A stretch of DNA of 64,000 bases from Novosphingobium pentaromativorans US6-1 (GTDB lineage: Bacteria; Pseudomonadota; Alphaproteobacteria; Sphingomonadales; Sphingomonadaceae): assembly GCF_000767465.1 (NCBI RefSeq), contig NZ_CP009294.1, positions 62,001-126,000 of the forward strand, written 5' to 3'. The translations under genes were made by a program, and so were the position numbers. The notes under the pieces were generated by a model, which saw nothing but the letters and a program-made list of their open reading frames with translations, ran no database searches and had not been told where the DNA came from. Below, piece after piece: positions 1 through 8,953 of the stretch (position 1 is its first letter; each line of letters starts with the position of its first letter).

Positions 1-1
1 C

Positions 2-1099
2 GCCGACAGCGGTAACGCCAAGGCGTTCGTCTGCAATTATCACGGCTGGGTGTACGGGCAGGATGGATCGTTGGTCGATGTCCCACTCGAGTCGCGCTGT
101 TACCACAACAAACTCGATAAGCAAGAGCTGGCGGCGAAGTCTGTTCGGGTCGAAACCTACAAGGGTTTCATTTTCGGTTGCCATGATCCCGAAGCGCCAA
201 GCCTTGAAGACTACCTGGGCGAATTCCGTTTTTATCTCGACACCATCTGGGAAGGAGGGGGCGCTGGGCTGGAACTGCTCGGTCCGCCGATGAAGAGCCT
301 GCTTCACTGCAACTGGAAAGTGCCGGTCGAAAATTTTGTCGGCGACGGATATCATGTCGGATGGACCCATGCGGCGGCGCTTGGTCAGATCGGTGGTCCG
401 TTTGCGGGACTGGCCGGCAACCGCGCGGACATTCCCTTCGACGATCTTGGATTGCAGTTCACGACCCGGCATGGTCATGGCTTTGGGTTGGTCGACAACG
501 CGGCGGCTGGGATCCACCGAAAGGGCGACGGCTGGAACAAATATCTTGAGGACACCCGCGGCGAGGTGCGCCGCAAGTTTGGCGCGGATCGCGAACGGCT
601 TTATGTCGGGCACTGGAACGGCGCGATCTTCCCCAATTGCTCGTTCCTGTATGGCACCAACACCTTCAAAATCTGGCATCCACGCGGGCCGCACGAGATT
701 GAAGTATGGACCTATACCATGGTGCCGAGCGATGCCGATCCCGCTACCAAGAGTGCGATACAGCGCGAAGCGACGAGAACATTCGGAACCGCCGGGACGC
801 TGGAAAGCGACGACGGCGAAAACATGTCTTCGGCAACCTACGTGAACCGTGGCGTGATCACGCGTGACGGCATGATGAATTCGACCATGGGCGTCGGCTA
901 CGAAGGACCGCATCCGGTTTATCCCGGAATCGTCGGCATCAGCTTCATTGGCGAGACATCCTACCGGGGCTTCTACCGGTTCTGGAAGGAAATGATCGAT
1001 GCCCCCGATTGGGCGAGCGTGAAGGCAAACGACGACAATTGGGATTCGGTCTTCACGAATCGCAATTTCTGGAACGAAAAGCTCAACGCGGCCGAATGA
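2..1099 (+). CDS. Aromatic ring-hydroxylating (Rieske) dioxygenase, alpha subunit, 5'-partial
   Basis: Catalytic large subunit of a Rieske non-heme iron oxygenase, which adds dioxygen to an aromatic ring using electrons from a ferredoxin. The reading frame is open to the left edge, so the first roughly 80-100 residues (including the first Rieske Cys/His pair) are missing. The second Rieske half is visible as CNYHGW near the edge. The mononuclear iron site follows as GDGYHVGWTH, matching the family D-x2-H-x4-H pattern. The beta subunit follows after 41 bp, so the two form one transcription unit. Electron-transfer partners are not adjacent. Subfamily (benzoate, biphenyl, salicylate or polycyclic aromatic type) cannot be fixed without alignment. 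Confidence 0.93.
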   Translation, partial: ADSGNAKAFVCNYHGWVYGQDGSLVDVPLESRCYHNKLDKQELAAKSVRVETYKGFIFGCHDPEAPSLEDYLGEFRFYLDTIWEGGGAGLELLGPPMKSLLHCNWKVPVENFVGDGYHVGWTHAAALGQIGGPFAGLAGNRADIPFDDLGLQFTTRHGHGFGLVDNAAAGIHRKGDGWNKYLEDTRGEVRRKFGADRERLYVGHWNGAIFPNCSFLYGTNTFKIWHPRGPHEIEVWTYTMVPSDADPATKSAIQREATRTFGTAGTLESDDGENMSSATYVNRGVITRDGMMNSTMGVGYEGPHPVYPGIVGISFIGETSYRGFYRFWKEMIDAPDWASVKANDDNWDSVFTNRNFWNEKLNAAE

Positions 1100-1140
1100 T
1101 CGCCAGAGCCGGTCCAAATATCGACAACTACGGAGAGAAC

Positions 1141-1665
1141 ATGTCGACCGAACAAGTTCCGGTGACGCCGGATGTGCACTACGCCGTCGAAGCGCACTAT
1201 CGTGCCGAGGTCAGACTGTTGCAGACCGGGCAGTACCGGGAATGGCTGCACGGAATGGTCGCCGAAGACATCCATTACTGGATGCCGATTTACGAACAGC
1301 GCTTCGTGAGAGACCGGCGCCCGGACCCAACGCCAGACGATGCGGCAATTTACAACGACGACTTCGAAGAGCTCAAGCAGCGTGTCGAACGGCTTTATTC
1401 AGGTCAGGTCTGGATGGAGGATCCGCCATCCAAAATCCGGTACTTCGTGTCGAATGTCGAAGCCTTTGAAGCCGAAAACGGCGAATTGGACGTCCTGTCG
1501 AACATCCTTGTCTACCGCAACCGCCGCCAGACTGAAGTCACGGTGCATACATTGGGGCGTGAAGACAAGTTGCGCCAGGACGGCAATGGTTTCAAGGTCT
1601 TCCGGCGAAAACTTATCCTCGATGCGAGAGTCACGCAAGACAAGAATCTGTATTTCTTTTGTTAG
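1141..1665 (+). CDS. Aromatic ring-hydroxylating dioxygenase, beta subunit
   Basis: Small subunit (174 aa) of the preceding dioxygenase. It has the SnoaL/cystatin-like fold family composition typical of these subunits: an N-terminal helix with AEVRLLQTGQYREWL, a central DIHYWMPIYEQR stretch and the C-terminal FKVFRRKLILDAR strand. It has no catalytic residues of its own and helps build the alpha3beta3 hexamer. The start is supported by GGAGA shortly upstream of ATG, and the length matches the family (about 160-190 aa). Confidence 0.92.
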   Translation: MSTEQVPVTPDVHYAVEAHYRAEVRLLQTGQYREWLHGMVAEDIHYWMPIYEQRFVRDRRPDPTPDDAAIYNDDFEELKQRVERLYSGQVWMEDPPSKIRYFVSNVEAFEAENGELDVLSNILVYRNRRQTEVTVHTLGREDKLRQDGNGFKVFRRKLILDARVTQDKNLYFFC

Positions 1666-1701
1666 AAATGCGCGATTTGGCGCCAGATCGGGAGAATTTG
1701 C

Positions 1702-1995
1702 ATGGAAGCCTATGCCGCGATCATCGAACGTCAGGGCGGGGAATTCGTCCTCGACACCGTATCGCTCGAAGATCCTCGCGACGGCGAGGTACTAGTCAAG
1801 ATTGCTGCGGCCGGCATGTGTCACACCGACCTGACCGTGCGCGACCAGCATTTTCCGACGCCACTGCCGGCTGTGCTCGGCCACGAGGGCGCGGGCGTCG
1901 TCGAAAGGGTCGGCCTCGATTATGTCAGCGCCTCTCCGTTCCGCGTTCCGATCGCGCGCCTTGCCGCTGCCCAATCGGCGCTGGCCGCAACCTAG
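1702..1995 (+). pseudogene. Chimeric remnant: alcohol dehydrogenase N-terminus joined to a PPDK-like C-terminal tail
   Basis: The first ~70 residues are the start of a zinc-dependent medium-chain alcohol dehydrogenase (XylB/aryl-alcohol type): AAAGMCHTDLTVRDQ holds the catalytic zinc Cys and LGHEGAGVVERVG holds the GHE zinc motif. The remaining ~25 residues (GLDYVSASPFRVPIARLAAA) match the conserved C-terminal end of pyruvate phosphate dikinase as I know it, not any dehydrogenase. The join near base 1912 is in frame, so one 97-aa product could be made, but it lacks the Rossmann domain. It is best read as the scar of a deletion that joined two unrelated genes. A start ATG with GGGAGAAT upstream suggests it is still translated with the dioxygenase genes. 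Confidence 0.8.
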
Positions 1996-2046
1996 CTCGG
2001 CACATTGCCAACAAGTCAACCAGACAAAGGGTGAAGGAATACTAAC

Positions 2047-3009
2047 ATGGACTACGATCGCAAAGACGCCAAGAAGTGGGCCACCGAGACAGTCCGGGGG
2101 TTCTACCAGTGCCCGATCACCCCGATGACCGCCGACCACAAGTTTGATATCGACGGGATCCGCTACAACATCGACAAATACGTCGAAATGGGCCTTGATG
2201 GCCTGGTTGTCGGCGGCTTCATTGCCGAATGCTGGAACGTCACTCCGTCCGAATGGATGCGCTTTCACGAGATCGTCGCCGATGCCAACGCCGGGCGGCT
2301 CGACCTGTGGACGATCATCCTCGACCCGTCGGTCCACCTCGCGCTCGAAAAGATGCAGTTCGTCGAGAAATTGGGTTTCAACGGCGCCGAAGTCATCAAC
2401 CCGGTCGTCCAGCTGCGAACCGACGACGAGATTTTCGCCTGGTTCAAGTATCTGACCGATCGCAGCAATATGGCGGTCTGCCTCTACCGCACCCCGGTTT
2501 CGGGCACGGTGCTGAGCTGGAACCTGATGCGCCGCCTAGCCGATCTCGATACCGTGATCGGGGTCAAGCAGGGTGCGCTTAACCGCGCCGAGACGATCAA
2601 GATCCGCAGCCTGATGCCCGAAGGCTTCAACACCATGGAGCCGTTCGAATATTTCTTCCTCGAAGACCTCCGGCTGGGCGGGACGGTGTGCTGGGGCGAA
2701 CTGTCGTTCATGCTCTATGGCAAAAAGCGCCACCTCGCGCGCGACTATATCAACCTCGCCAACCAGGGCAAATGGGAAGAGGCCCGCACCAAGTGGGAAG
2801 GCCTGCACGATGTCCGCGAATATTACCATGACCAGTTCGTCTGGGATATTGCGCGCACCGCGACCTATGCTTCGGCACTGGCGAACATCAAGGCGTGGTA
2901 TGAGGCGATCGGCCTCAAGGCCGGCCCGATCCTGCCGCCGGTTGCCGACGTGACCCCGCAGAAGAAGGAAGAGATCAGAGCCAAGCTCATCGAGCTCGGC
3001 ATCGCCTGA
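2047..3009 (+). CDS. DapA/NAL-superfamily lyase (dihydrodipicolinate synthase-like aldolase/hydratase)
   Basis: A 320-aa TIM-barrel protein of the dihydrodipicolinate synthase/N-acetylneuraminate lyase family, which works through a Schiff base with pyruvate or a related 2-oxo acid. The expected Lys is in VIGVKQG and the active-site Tyr in CLYRTP. The usual GTTGE motif reads GFIAE here, so the substrate differs from true DapA. Within a dioxygenase operon, members of this family usually act as hydratase-aldolases that release pyruvate from a ring-cleavage product; that role is inference. GAAGGAA upstream supports the ATG start. The gene follows the chimeric remnant by 51 bp. Confidence 0.85.
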   Translation: MDYDRKDAKKWATETVRGFYQCPITPMTADHKFDIDGIRYNIDKYVEMGLDGLVVGGFIAECWNVTPSEWMRFHEIVADANAGRLDLWTIILDPSVHLALEKMQFVEKLGFNGAEVINPVVQLRTDDEIFAWFKYLTDRSNMAVCLYRTPVSGTVLSWNLMRRLADLDTVIGVKQGALNRAETIKIRSLMPEGFNTMEPFEYFFLEDLRLGGTVCWGELSFMLYGKKRHLARDYINLANQGKWEEARTKWEGLHDVREYYHDQFVWDIARTATYASALANIKAWYEAIGLKAGPILPPVADVTPQKKEEIRAKLIELGIA

Positions 3010-3029
3010 TCGAACGCAGGACACTACCA

Positions 3030-4043
3030 ATGACAAAGCAATTGCATTTCTGCATCCACGGCGCAGGCGGTCTTGGTTCCGTTGTCGGCGGCTTCCTGGC
3101 CCGCCGCGGACACAAGGTAACGCTGATTGCGCGCAAACCCCATGTCGAGGCAATCCGTCAGGGCGGTCTGCAAATCGAAGGGGTGCGTGCACAGTTCGTG
3201 CAGCGCGACAACCTGTTCGCGGTCGAGACCCCGGCTGAGGTCGAGGACGCGATCGACTATTACATCTTGCTGACCAAGGCGAAGGGCACCGATCAGGCGC
3301 TGGCCGATGCGACAGTGCTGGTTGACCGGACAGCCTGCGCCCTCACCTTGCAGAACGGGGTTGGCAAGGAAGGCCGGCTGCAGGCCGCGTTCGGCAAGGA
3401 CAAGGTGATCGGCGGGTCGATCATGGACGGCGCAACCCTGCTCGAACCCGGCCGCGCGCTCAACAATATGGCCGTCCCGGTAACCGCCTATTTCGGCGAA
3501 CTGGGAGGCGGGGAAAGCGATCGCACCCGGACAATGGCCGAGGCGCTGGACTCGGCCGGGATGGGGTCCCGCTCGACTGCCGACATCACCCATGTCCATT
3601 GGGAAAAACTGGTCCAGGTCGGAAGTGCTTCATCGTGGAGCGCCAGCACCCTGGGCGGCATCAAAGAGCTCGATTTCATCGACGGTGTGGCGGTGCGCGA
3701 AGGCGCGGCCCAGTATGTCCTGATCGTCAAGGACCTGCTGGCGATTTACAAGGCGCTGGGTTACGAACCGCGAAATTTCTTTGCCCCTGTCTCACGGCTC
3801 GTCGAGATCAACGGCCAAAGTTTCGACGAAGCACTTGCCGGGGTGATGGCCATGGTCGGCCGGTTCAAGCCGGAGAACCGGCCGGCGCGGACCTCGATGC
3901 ACGATGACCTGGTGGCCGGCCGGCGCATGGAGGTTGACGAAGTGCTGGGGCCGCTCGCCGAGGCCGCCGAACGCCTCGGCGTCGATGCGCCGACATTCCT
4001 GGGGGCTTACCGGGTCCTCAAAACCCTGAACAGCTACCTTTGA
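3030..4043 (+). CDS. Ketopantoate reductase (PanE/ApbA)-family oxidoreductase
   Basis: A 337-aa NADP-dependent reductase of the 2-dehydropantoate 2-reductase family. The N-terminal Rossmann motif is visible as IHGAGGLGSVVGGFLARRG, followed by LTLQNGVGKEGRL (NG motif). The C-terminal helical domain contains RPARTSMHDDLVAGRRMEVD, matching the family substrate motif (P-S-M-x-x-D). Located 20 bp after the DapA-like gene, it probably reduces a 2-oxo acid intermediate of the same pathway rather than making pantoate. The genuine biosynthetic panE is normally chromosomal. Confidence 0.88.
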   Translation: MTKQLHFCIHGAGGLGSVVGGFLARRGHKVTLIARKPHVEAIRQGGLQIEGVRAQFVQRDNLFAVETPAEVEDAIDYYILLTKAKGTDQALADATVLVDRTACALTLQNGVGKEGRLQAAFGKDKVIGGSIMDGATLLEPGRALNNMAVPVTAYFGELGGGESDRTRTMAEALDSAGMGSRSTADITHVHWEKLVQVGSASSWSASTLGGIKELDFIDGVAVREGAAQYVLIVKDLLAIYKALGYEPRNFFAPVSRLVEINGQSFDEALAGVMAMVGRFKPENRPARTSMHDDLVAGRRMEVDEVLGPLAEAAERLGVDAPTFLGAYRVLKTLNSYL

Positions 4044-4065
4044 CCTTTCGGCACGGGAAACAGTC

Positions 4066-5133
4066 TTGAACCGCTATACCATAGCTAATATCCCCGGCGA
4101 CGGCATCGGCCGCGAAGTTCTGCCCGCCGGGGTGCGGGTCTTGTCGGCGGTCGCGCAGCGATGCGGCTTCGCGCTCGAGTTTCGCGACTTCGATTGGAGC
4201 TGCGAAACCTATCTTGCCACCGGGAAAATGATGCCCGATGACGGGCTCACCCGGCTTGCCGATCATGACGCAATCTTCCTTGGCGCGGTCGGTTATCCCG
4301 GGGTGCCCGATCACGTCTCGCTGTGGGGCTTGCTGCTGCCGATCCGGCGCGAATTCGATCAATACGTCAATCTCCGGCCGGTGCGGTTGCTGCCCGGCAT
4401 TCGCTCGCCGCTGCGCGACAAGAGTACCGGCGATATCGACTTCTGGGTGGTGCGGGAAAATTCGGAAGGCGAATATTCCCGGATCGGCGGCCGCACCGGC
4501 ACCGGAGAGGATGAAATCGTCATCCAGCAGGCAGTATTCACCCGCCGCGGCACCGACCGGATCCTGCGTTACGCCTTCGATTTCGCGCGCAAGCTTGGCC
4601 GGCCGCACGTCACCTCGGCCACCAAGTCCAACGGGCTATACCATTCGATGCCGTTCTGGGACGAGCGTTTCGCGGCGATCGGCGCGGAATATCCCGAGAT
4701 CGCCACCGACCAGTACCATATCGACATTCTGGCGGCCCGCTTCGTGATGTCACCCGAACGCTTCGACGTGGTGGTCGGATCCAATCTGTTCGGCGACATC
4801 CTGTCCGATCTCGGTCCCGGCGTAACCGGGACGATAGCGGTCGCGCCGTCGGCTAATCTCAATCCGCCGCGGCGCTTTCCGTCGATGTTCGAACCGGTGC
4901 ACGGTTCGGCCCCGGACATTGCCGGCCAGGGTATTGCCAATCCGATCGGCCAGATCTGGTCGGGGGCAATGATGCTCGACCATCTGGGAGAAGCTGAAGC
5001 CGCGGCGATGGTGCTGGCCGCGATCGAAGCGGTCCTGCTCGATCCGCAAGCGGACCTGACCCCCGATCTAGGTGGCGACGGCAGTACAGCGGACCTGACC
5101 CGCCAGATACTGGAAAAGCTGCCGGGAAGGTGA
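4066..5133 (+). CDS. Isocitrate/isopropylmalate dehydrogenase-family protein, tartrate/D-malate dehydrogenase-like
   Basis: A 355-aa metal- and NAD-dependent beta-decarboxylating dehydrogenase. Signature features are IPGDGIGREV at the N-terminus, WVVRENSEGEYS (typical of tartrate dehydrogenase/decarboxylase and D-malate dehydrogenase rather than LeuB), VVGSNLFGDILSDLGPG (metal-binding Asp pair) and FEPVHGSAPDIAG. It oxidizes a 2-hydroxy acid with loss of CO2. The start appears to be TTG just after the preceding gene. The next gene begins 38 bp downstream, so this is one operon. The exact substrate is unknown. Confidence 0.87.
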   Translation: MNRYTIANIPGDGIGREVLPAGVRVLSAVAQRCGFALEFRDFDWSCETYLATGKMMPDDGLTRLADHDAIFLGAVGYPGVPDHVSLWGLLLPIRREFDQYVNLRPVRLLPGIRSPLRDKSTGDIDFWVVRENSEGEYSRIGGRTGTGEDEIVIQQAVFTRRGTDRILRYAFDFARKLGRPHVTSATKSNGLYHSMPFWDERFAAIGAEYPEIATDQYHIDILAARFVMSPERFDVVVGSNLFGDILSDLGPGVTGTIAVAPSANLNPPRRFPSMFEPVHGSAPDIAGQGIANPIGQIWSGAMMLDHLGEAEAAAMVLAAIEAVLLDPQADLTPDLGGDGSTADLTRQILEKLPGR

Positions 5134-5171
5134 TCCCCGGCAGTCTTCGCGAACCTGAAGGAACGAAACGC

Positions 5172-6494
5172 ATGAGCCAGCAACGCCAGCTTCACCTCGG
5201 CGCGTTCATGCGGCCGGTCAGCATCCATACCGGCGCCTGGCGCTACCCCGGGGCAATCCCGGATGCGAATTTCAACTTCGCCGCGATCCGTCAATTCGCC
5301 CGCAAGCTCGAGGCGGGCAAGTTCGATGCCTTTTTCATGGCCGATCATCTCGGTGTTCTGAACATGCCGGTCGAGGCGCTGCGCCGCAGCCACACCGTCA
5401 CCTCGTTCGAACCCTTCACCCTGCTGTCGGCGCTGGCCGGCGCGACTGAACGGATCGGGCTGGTCGCGACCGCTTCCACCACCTTCGACGAACCCTTTCA
5501 CGTCGCGCGCCGCTTTGCCTCACTCGATCACATCAGCGGCGGGCGGGCCGGCTGGAACGTCGTGACCACGTCCAACCCCGACAGCGCGAAGAATTTCGGG
5601 TTCGAGGTGCAGCCCGATCATTCCGGACGCTACGGACGCGCCCGCGAATTCTACGACGTCGTGACTGGCCTGTGGGACAGCTTCGCGGAAGACGCCTTCG
5701 TCTGCGATGCGGAAAGCGGCATCTACTTCGATCCCGCGCGGATGCACGTGCTCGATCACAGAGGGCCGCATTTCTCGGTCCTCGGTCCGCTCAACATCGC
5801 CCGCCCCCCGCAGGGCTGGCCGGTCATCTTCCAGGCTGGGGCCTCGGATCCCGGACGCCAGCTTGCCGCCGAAACCGCCGAAGTCGTCTTTGCCGCCGCT
5901 TCGAATCTTGCCGCCGCCAAGAGCTTTTATTCCGATGTGAAAGGGCGGATGATCCCGATCGGACGCAATCCCGATCATCTCAAGATCCTGCCCGCCGCGC
6001 TCGTCGTTGTCGGTGACACGGTCGAGCAGGCCAAGGCCAAGCGCGCTCACCTGGACAGCTTAGTTCACTATGAAAGCGGGATTCACTCGCTGTGCGGCAT
6101 GCTCGATCATGATGTTTCGGGGTTCGACCCCGATGGCCCCCTCCCCGAGATACCCGATACCAACGCCAGCAAGACTTCTCGTGAAATGCTGGTCACGCAA
6201 GCCCGGCAGCACAACCTCACGATCCGCCAGCTCGCCGCGAAAGCCGGCAGCTATGCCGGGCTCGCCTTCGTCGGCACTCCGGATTCGATTGCCAACGAGA
6301 TGGAGCAATGGCTGGAGGAGCGCGGTTCGGACGGGTTCGTCGTGATGTTCCCCTATCTGCCGGCGGGGCTCGACGATTTCGTCGATCTGGTCGTGCCCGA
6401 ATTGCAGCGCCGGGGCATTTTCCGCAAGGACTACGAAGGAACCACCCTGCGCGATCATTTCGGTTTGCCGCGCCCCGGCAACCGATTTTTTTGA
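5172..6494 (+). CDS. FMN-dependent monooxygenase of the NtaA/SnaA/DszA (luciferase-like) family
   Basis: A 440-aa flavin-dependent monooxygenase that uses FMNH2 supplied by a separate reductase; none is seen nearby. Family marks are FFMADHLGV near residue 50, the block EPFHVARRFASLDHISGGRAGWNVVTT (which I cut here to its parts: EPFHVARRFA and SGGRAGWNVVT), FGFEVQPDHSGRYGRA, and VIFQAGASDPGRQLAA. The family includes nitrilotriacetate, dibenzothiophene sulfone and pristinamycin oxidases. The ATG at 5172 is chosen over an earlier in-frame codon at 5130 because GAAGGA lies just upstream and the family starts close to this point. Confidence 0.88.
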   Translation: MSQQRQLHLGAFMRPVSIHTGAWRYPGAIPDANFNFAAIRQFARKLEAGKFDAFFMADHLGVLNMPVEALRRSHTVTSFEPFTLLSALAGATERIGLVATASTTFDEPFHVARRFASLDHISGGRAGWNVVTTSNPDSAKNFGFEVQPDHSGRYGRAREFYDVVTGLWDSFAEDAFVCDAESGIYFDPARMHVLDHRGPHFSVLGPLNIARPPQGWPVIFQAGASDPGRQLAAETAEVVFAAASNLAAAKSFYSDVKGRMIPIGRNPDHLKILPAALVVVGDTVEQAKAKRAHLDSLVHYESGIHSLCGMLDHDVSGFDPDGPLPEIPDTNASKTSREMLVTQARQHNLTIRQLAAKAGSYAGLAFVGTPDSIANEMEQWLEERGSDGFVVMFPYLPAGLDDFVDLVVPELQRRGIFRKDYEGTTLRDHFGLPRPGNRFF

Positions 6495-6548
6495 CGCGGC
6501 GAACCGGGAGCCGCCGACCAGACCGGTAACGACACGGAGGGAACAATC

Positions 6549-6836
6549 ATGGCCGCCTATTTCATCGCTTCCGTCACCTCACACGACGATGGCTGGGTTG
6601 CGGACTACCAAGCCAATGTCCCGCCGATGGTTGCGCGGTTCGGCGGCGAACTGATCTGCCGCTCCAACCGGTTCGAACGATTCGAAGGCGAAGGCGCGGT
6701 GCCGCACTATACGGTGATCTTCCGCTTCCCCGCGATGGCGGATGTCCAAGCGTTCATGGCCTGCCCCGACTATGCGCCGTTCAAGGCTGCACGGATCGCC
6801 GGCGCAACGTCCGACATTTTCGCGGTCGCCGACTGA
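6549..6836 (+). CDS. DUF1330 family small protein
   Basis: A 95-aa protein of the DUF1330 dimeric alpha/beta-barrel type. It has YFIASV at the N-terminus, a central SNRFERFEGEG segment and IFRFPAMADVQAFMACPDYAPFK near the end. Members often accompany catabolic genes but have no proven reaction. An ACGGAGGG ribosome site precedes the ATG, 54 bp after the monooxygenase. Confidence 0.8.
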   Translation: MAAYFIASVTSHDDGWVADYQANVPPMVARFGGELICRSNRFERFEGEGAVPHYTVIFRFPAMADVQAFMACPDYAPFKAARIAGATSDIFAVAD

Positions 6837-6862
6837 CCGGCGCAGCCTTTGGAGATTGAACC

Positions 6863-7282
6863 ATGCAAAGCCTGCGCATCTTCTTCATCGCCAGCGGAAT
6901 CTGGTACCTGTGTAATCTGGTCCTGCTCTGGCCGCCGATCTATGCGGGGGCCCTGCCCCTGATCTACCCGGGAATTGATCTGGGCCAGGGCAAGCCGGTG
7001 TTCGGCCTGCTGCTCGATGCTTGGCTGATCGTCGGGATACAGCTGGCCGCGATCGGTGTCGTCGCCCTGTGGGGCGCGCGGCAGCCGTGGAAATATGTCG
7101 CGCTGGTCCCGGTGATCGTGCTCACCGAAGCGGTCGGCGCGGCCTGGGACATCTACAGCCTGCTGTGCAGCGGCGAGGCGGCATGGGTCGTCTTCACAAC
7201 GCTGGCGGCTCATGCGGTAATCGTACTCGGAGCCTGGTACGCCTGGACCGCGGCGCACCGGGAAAAGGCGCAACAAGGTTGA
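6863..7282 (+). CDS. Small integral membrane protein, unknown function
   Basis: A 139-aa protein with about four hydrophobic segments (IFFIASGIWYLCNLVLLW, LLLDAWLIVGIQLAAIG, the VALVPVIVLTEAV region and WVVFTTLAAHAVIVLGAWY). It is the last gene of the plus-strand catabolic operon, 26 bp after the DUF1330 gene, and converges with the ferredoxin gene 38 bp away. I do not recognise the family. A role in uptake or membrane association of the pathway is possible but unsupported. Confidence 0.7.
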   Translation: MQSLRIFFIASGIWYLCNLVLLWPPIYAGALPLIYPGIDLGQGKPVFGLLLDAWLIVGIQLAAIGVVALWGARQPWKYVALVPVIVLTEAVGAAWDIYSLLCSGEAAWVVFTTLAAHAVIVLGAWYAWTAAHREKAQQG

Positions 7283-7320
7283 GGAGCTAGATCACCGGCT
7301 GGACAACCGTCAGCCCGAGC

Positions 7321-7647
7321 TCAGTATTGTTGCTCCGGAACATGGAGGACAAGTCCGTCAAGCCGTGCGTCGAGCCTGATCTGGCAGGCAAGGCGGCTTT
7401 CCGCCGTGGTCCCTTCGGCAAACTGGAGCAGATCGGCTTCCATACTGTCATCCGCAAGGCGCCCGACCAGGTCGATCCAGGCTGGATCGACCTGGACGTG
7501 GCATGTCGCACAGGCGCACTGGCCGCCGCAATCGCCGTCGATGCCGGGAACGTCGTTGAACAGCGCCGCTTCTCGCGCCGTCAAACCCTCGCCGATTTCG
7601 ACGCGGAGCTTGCGGCCATCGTGAGCTACAAATGTGACCTTGATCAT
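7321..7647 (-). CDS. [2Fe-2S] ferredoxin, adrenodoxin/terpredoxin type
   Basis: A 108-aa electron carrier. The cluster ligands are visible as CGGQCACATCHV (C-x5-C-x2-C) with the fourth Cys in SRLACQI. The C-terminus ends LHVPEQQY, usual for P450-linked ferredoxins. The start at 7647 is chosen because MIKVTFVAHDG is the normal beginning of the family and AAGGGAAAG lies upstream. The longer in-frame extension is antisense to the P450 end and not protein-like. It lies 28 bp after the P450 stop and so is the probable donor to that enzyme. No ferredoxin reductase is in the window. Confidence 0.92.
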   Translation of the reverse strand: MIKVTFVAHDGRKLRVEIGEGLTAREAALFNDVPGIDGDCGGQCACATCHVQVDPAWIDLVGRLADDSMEADLLQFAEGTTAESRLACQIRLDARLDGLVLHVPEQQY

Positions 7648-7675
7648 GGGATCTGACTTTCCCTTGGCGTGCAAA

Positions 7676-8953
7676 TCAATGCGCGTGAAGCTTGACCGGT
7701 AGGCGGGTGATGCCGCGAACGAGGTTCGACAGGAGTCGCTCGGGCTCACCCACCACCTCGACGAAGTCAAAACGCTTCTGGATTTCCTCCCAGATGATCC
7801 GCAATTGCAGTTCGGCCAGGCGGTTGCCCATGCAGCGATGGATGCCATAGCCGAACGAAAGGTGCTGGCGGGGATTCTTGCGGTCGATGATGAACTCTTC
7901 AGGTCGGTCGATCGCCGTTTCGTCGCGGTTGCCCGAGAGGTACCACATCACCACCTTGTCACCTTTGGCGATGCGCTTGCCGCCGATCTCGCTATCCTCA
8001 AGCGCGGTTCGGCGCATGTGGGTGAGCGGGGTCTGCCAGCGGATGATTTCCGGCACCATGCTGCTGATCACGGCGGGATCGCGCCTTAGCTTGTCATACT
8101 GGTCGGGGTGCCGGTTCAGCGCCAGGACGCCGCCGCTGATCGAATTGCGGGTGGTATCGTTACCACCGACGATCAAGAGCAGCAGGTTGCCCAGAAACTC
8201 AAGGAACGGCATGTCGCGCGTGGCGGGCGAATTGGCCATCATCGAAATCAGGTCGTTCCCCTCCGGCTGATCGATCCGCTGGTCCCACAGCCCCTTGAAG
8301 TACATCGCGCACTCGATCAGCTCGGCGCGGCGCTGTTCGAAGGAATCGACAATTCCCGCTCCCGGAATGGCGGTCGTGACGTCCGACCAGCGGGTCAGGC
8401 GCGCCCGCTCGTCCCAGGGAAAGTCAAACAGTGTCGCCAGCGTCATGGTGGTCAGTTCGACCGAGACGCATTTCACCCAGTCGATCTCCTCGCCAACCGG
8501 CAGCGCATCGAGAATCGCGCCGGCGCGCTCGCGGATCACCGGTTCGAGCAGCAGCAGGTTGGATGGCGCCACTGCCGGCGTCACCGCCTTGCGCTGGGCA
8601 TCGTGCTTGGGCTGGTCCATCGCGATGAACATCTCGAGCTCAAGATTGCTCTGGTCGCGGTGCATGTCCTGGATTGCGATTCCGCCGAGCTTGGCTTCGG
8701 AGGAATAGACCTTGTGGTTGGTGTCGACCGCCATGATGTCGTCGTATCGGGTGATCGACCAGTAGGGTCCGTAGGAGCTTTCGGCGCAGTAATGAACCGG
8801 ATCCTCGCGCCGCAGCCGCTCGAAGAAGGCTCCGATCTTGTCGCTCTGGAACAGGCTTGGGCGGGAAACGTCGATTTCCGCAAGCGGGATTCCGGCAACG
8901 AACCGGGACAATTCCGCGCTATCCTGGTCAGGGCTTATCGTCAGTGTGGTCAT
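7676..8953 (-). CDS. Cytochrome P450 monooxygenase (bacterial class I, CYP108-like)
   Basis: A 425-aa soluble heme monooxygenase. Landmarks in order are the I-helix oxygen-activation motif LIVGGNDTTRNS, the ExxR pair in PEIIRW, and the heme loop FGYGIHRCMG with the proximal Cys near residue 373. The GGNDTTRNS and IHRCMGN variants resemble the CYP108/CYP125-like groups that hydroxylate terpenes or sterol side chains; substrate assignment is inference. AAGAGG precedes the ATG. It is cotranscribed with the ferredoxin and divergent from the GntR regulator, which probably controls it. Confidence 0.93.
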   Translation of the reverse strand: MTTLTISPDQDSAELSRFVAGIPLAEIDVSRPSLFQSDKIGAFFERLRREDPVHYCAESSYGPYWSITRYDDIMAVDTNHKVYSSEAKLGGIAIQDMHRDQSNLELEMFIAMDQPKHDAQRKAVTPAVAPSNLLLLEPVIRERAGAILDALPVGEEIDWVKCVSVELTTMTLATLFDFPWDERARLTRWSDVTTAIPGAGIVDSFEQRRAELIECAMYFKGLWDQRIDQPEGNDLISMMANSPATRDMPFLEFLGNLLLLIVGGNDTTRNSISGGVLALNRHPDQYDKLRRDPAVISSMVPEIIRWQTPLTHMRRTALEDSEIGGKRIAKGDKVVMWYLSGNRDETAIDRPEEFIIDRKNPRQHLSFGYGIHRCMGNRLAELQLRIIWEEIQKRFDFVEVVGEPERLLSNLVRGITRLPVKLHAH

